Shown here: positions 62,753-64,000 of the stretch, piece by piece
How the letters are laid out: the number at the start of each line of letters is the position of its first letter
Position numbering within the stretch: position 1 is the first letter of the stretch
Origin: Phlyctochytrium arcticum
Taxonomy: Eukaryota; Chytridiomycota; Chytridiomycetes; Chytridiales; Chytridiaceae
DNA: 64,000 nt
NCBI GenBank assembly: GCA_025602905.1
Contig: JAHLKI010000055.1
Span: 17,003-81,002, forward strand
Reading direction: 5' to 3'
Translations under genes and position numbers: made by a program
Notes under the pieces: model-generated
Told to the model about the DNA's origin: nothing
The model's input: the letters and a program-made list of their open reading frames with translations, nothing else
The model's database searches: none

Positions 62753-64000
62753 TTAGCGAGAGAAAGTATTCTTGTTTGGGGGCGGCAGGCTTTTTGGCAG
62801 AGGTTTTATGGGTGGTGGTGTTGGTGACATTGGTGAGTGGCTTCTTTGCAGGCGGCTCGCGTCCTGAGGGGATTGAATGCGCTTTGTAATCTGTGATGGC
62901 AATGTGGGTGTTGAGTTTGAGTACCGGCACTTTCCACAAGCTGAATGGCAATAGTTTCTCAGAGAAAAGCATACATGATCGACAGGTTGTTTCGCAAACG
63001 CTGCCTTTTGGCTGACCTTTTTTGACTTCTTGGCAGTACTGGAACCCTCTGCAACAAGAATGGGAGGAGGAGACTTGAGGAAGACCTTGTACACGGGAGC
63101 TGTTTCATCGAATGCCGCTTGCACACTCACCCGAGATGTGGGACCCATGAGCCTTTCAAACATGGTGATGATGGCCGCCCCAACTTCAGCATTCCGTTGA
63201 GGTTGGTTGTCCTTGAGTTGAAGTGGGCTTGCTTCATTAAGGTTAAATGAATGTGTGTACTGGGCCGTTGGGTCTTGCTCTTTCTCCTTCTTCAGACAGG
63301 CCACCTCGGCCAAGAATGCTCTAGCAGACCGCTCCTGGGTGACGGATACATACAAAGTCTTGATCACCGCTGCGTTTTCACTGCCATATGGTCGAATGGC
63401 GTCCCGAAGAAGAGAATTGAAGACTTCCAAGTCTTCGGAGCTGGCGACGGCAAGAAATGACTTCATTGCAGCTTTGGCATCAGCGGGACTTTTCTCAAAT
63501 TGGTCCATCGTGGTCAGGATGAACAGGATGATGATAACGTAGTTCTTCTTGTTTAAACGGATGAACATTGGTAGCAAGCAGATAAGGACCTCTTTGTAAA
63601 GTTTGACATTGCCCGTGGCCAATGCAGCTGAAGCATCCAGTACCAGAGGCATGTCTTCATCAAAAAGGCGGATGAGGGATTCGATAAATACACGTTGGAC
63701 ATCGGTCCACTTGTCCTTCAGCGCCGCATGCATTTTGAACACCAGCTCCCTGGCCCCTTTCCAAGCTAGCAGCATGAGTGTGAGAATCATCACCCGTCTG
63801 ATTGAATGAATCTTGACCGGGTCAATGACTGCATTTGGGAAGGCTGCGTGCCATAGGGGCATGATGACAGTGAACGCCCAACGCAGTAACGCTATTCTTT
63901 TGTAGTGAGTATGTAAACCTTAATCGCATTCCGACAAACATTGAACTTACCAAGTTGTGCGTTTAAGGCTATGTGCATCATGTCCGGCCAAGGAAACACT
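62753..64000 (-). CDS. Large fungal-family protein, partial, runs off right edge
   Basis: Exon 63951-64000 (open to the window edge) reads MMHIALNAQL and is spliced over 59 nt (GTAAGT...AATAG, 63892-63950) in frame to 62753-63891: ALLRWAFTVIMPLWHAAFPN, VMILTLMLLAWKGARELVFK, LIRLFDEDMPLVLDASAALA, KEVLICLLPMFIRLNKKNY. The helix-rich layout with VLICLLPMFIRLNKKNYVIII resembles the expanded DUF6589-type proteins of fungi, often found among transposons; this is recalled, not tested. Its C-terminus is uncertain: the open frame ends in a Pro/Ser-rich tail, while another frame reads KKPLTNVTNTTTHKTSAKKP. There are no stops in the main frame. Confidence 0.6.

Overview
The window is eukaryotic and most probably from an early-diverging fungus (zoosporic or mucoromycote type). 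This is inferred from short GT-AG introns of about 50-80 nt, one with a TACTAAC branch site, from a fungal-style Ser/Thr kinase with a long low-complexity N-terminus, from a PHD-finger protein, and from a fungal mix of transposons (MULE, Helitron-type Pif1 helicase, PIF/Harbinger, Ty1/copia, Ty3/gypsy, DDE_1, and an exonuclease-bearing element). I cannot name the species.

Layout. 1-5 kb: an eroded multi-exon gene of unknown family that runs off the left edge, two tandem-repeat patches, a truncated tRNA-Arg and AT-rich spacer with a CTG microsatellite. 5.1-9.4 kb: a divergent pair of intact genes, a protein kinase (minus) and a single-pass membrane protein (plus), followed by a GC-rich hairpin island. 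9.6-11 kb: homopolymer-rich spacer. 11-28 kb: a repeat-built cluster of small intron-containing genes in both orientations, which I do not recognise. Two related two-exon families recur as a cassette four times. One family encodes about 100-124 aa proteins (14101-14530, 19559-19991, 22221-22586, plus decayed copies at 25.5, 26.0 and 26.6 kb). The other encodes 55 aa proteins (13421-13641, 18918-19138, plus altered copies at 23.07 and 27.4 kb). Both share an HRPR motif in exon 1 and an ISR-x-W ... YM(R/K/H) ... P-x-W ending in exon 2. A three-exon 148 aa gene (16470-17088) and a proline-rich, acidic-tailed gene lie in the same repeats.

28.4-33 kb: an 1196 aa PHD-finger protein in three exons and an intact tRNA-Glu(CTC). 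33.1-35.9 kb: purine-rich DNA without a convincing gene. 36.2-62 kb: a transposon graveyard. A MULE with inverted ends (36242-38733) abuts a Pif1/Helitron helicase that is itself split by a second MULE (39562-42589) with 113-bp inverted ends and a perfect 9-bp target duplication. Two inverted copies of the helicase 3' tail follow. Then come a truncated third MULE, a broken Harbinger transposase, a complete but frameshifted copia element (50418-55887, 215-bp LTRs, GGTTG duplication), a broken exonuclease-bearing element, a pogo/Tc5-like DDE_1 transposase and a gypsy reverse transcriptase fragment. 62.7-64 kb: a host-like gene of a fungal expanded family that runs off the right edge.

Most transposon reading frames carry stops and frameshifts. 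The two-exon families at 11-28 kb are the candidate undescribed system: two of the 55 aa copies differ at many synonymous third positions yet keep splice phase and length, which points to selection on an encoded peptide.
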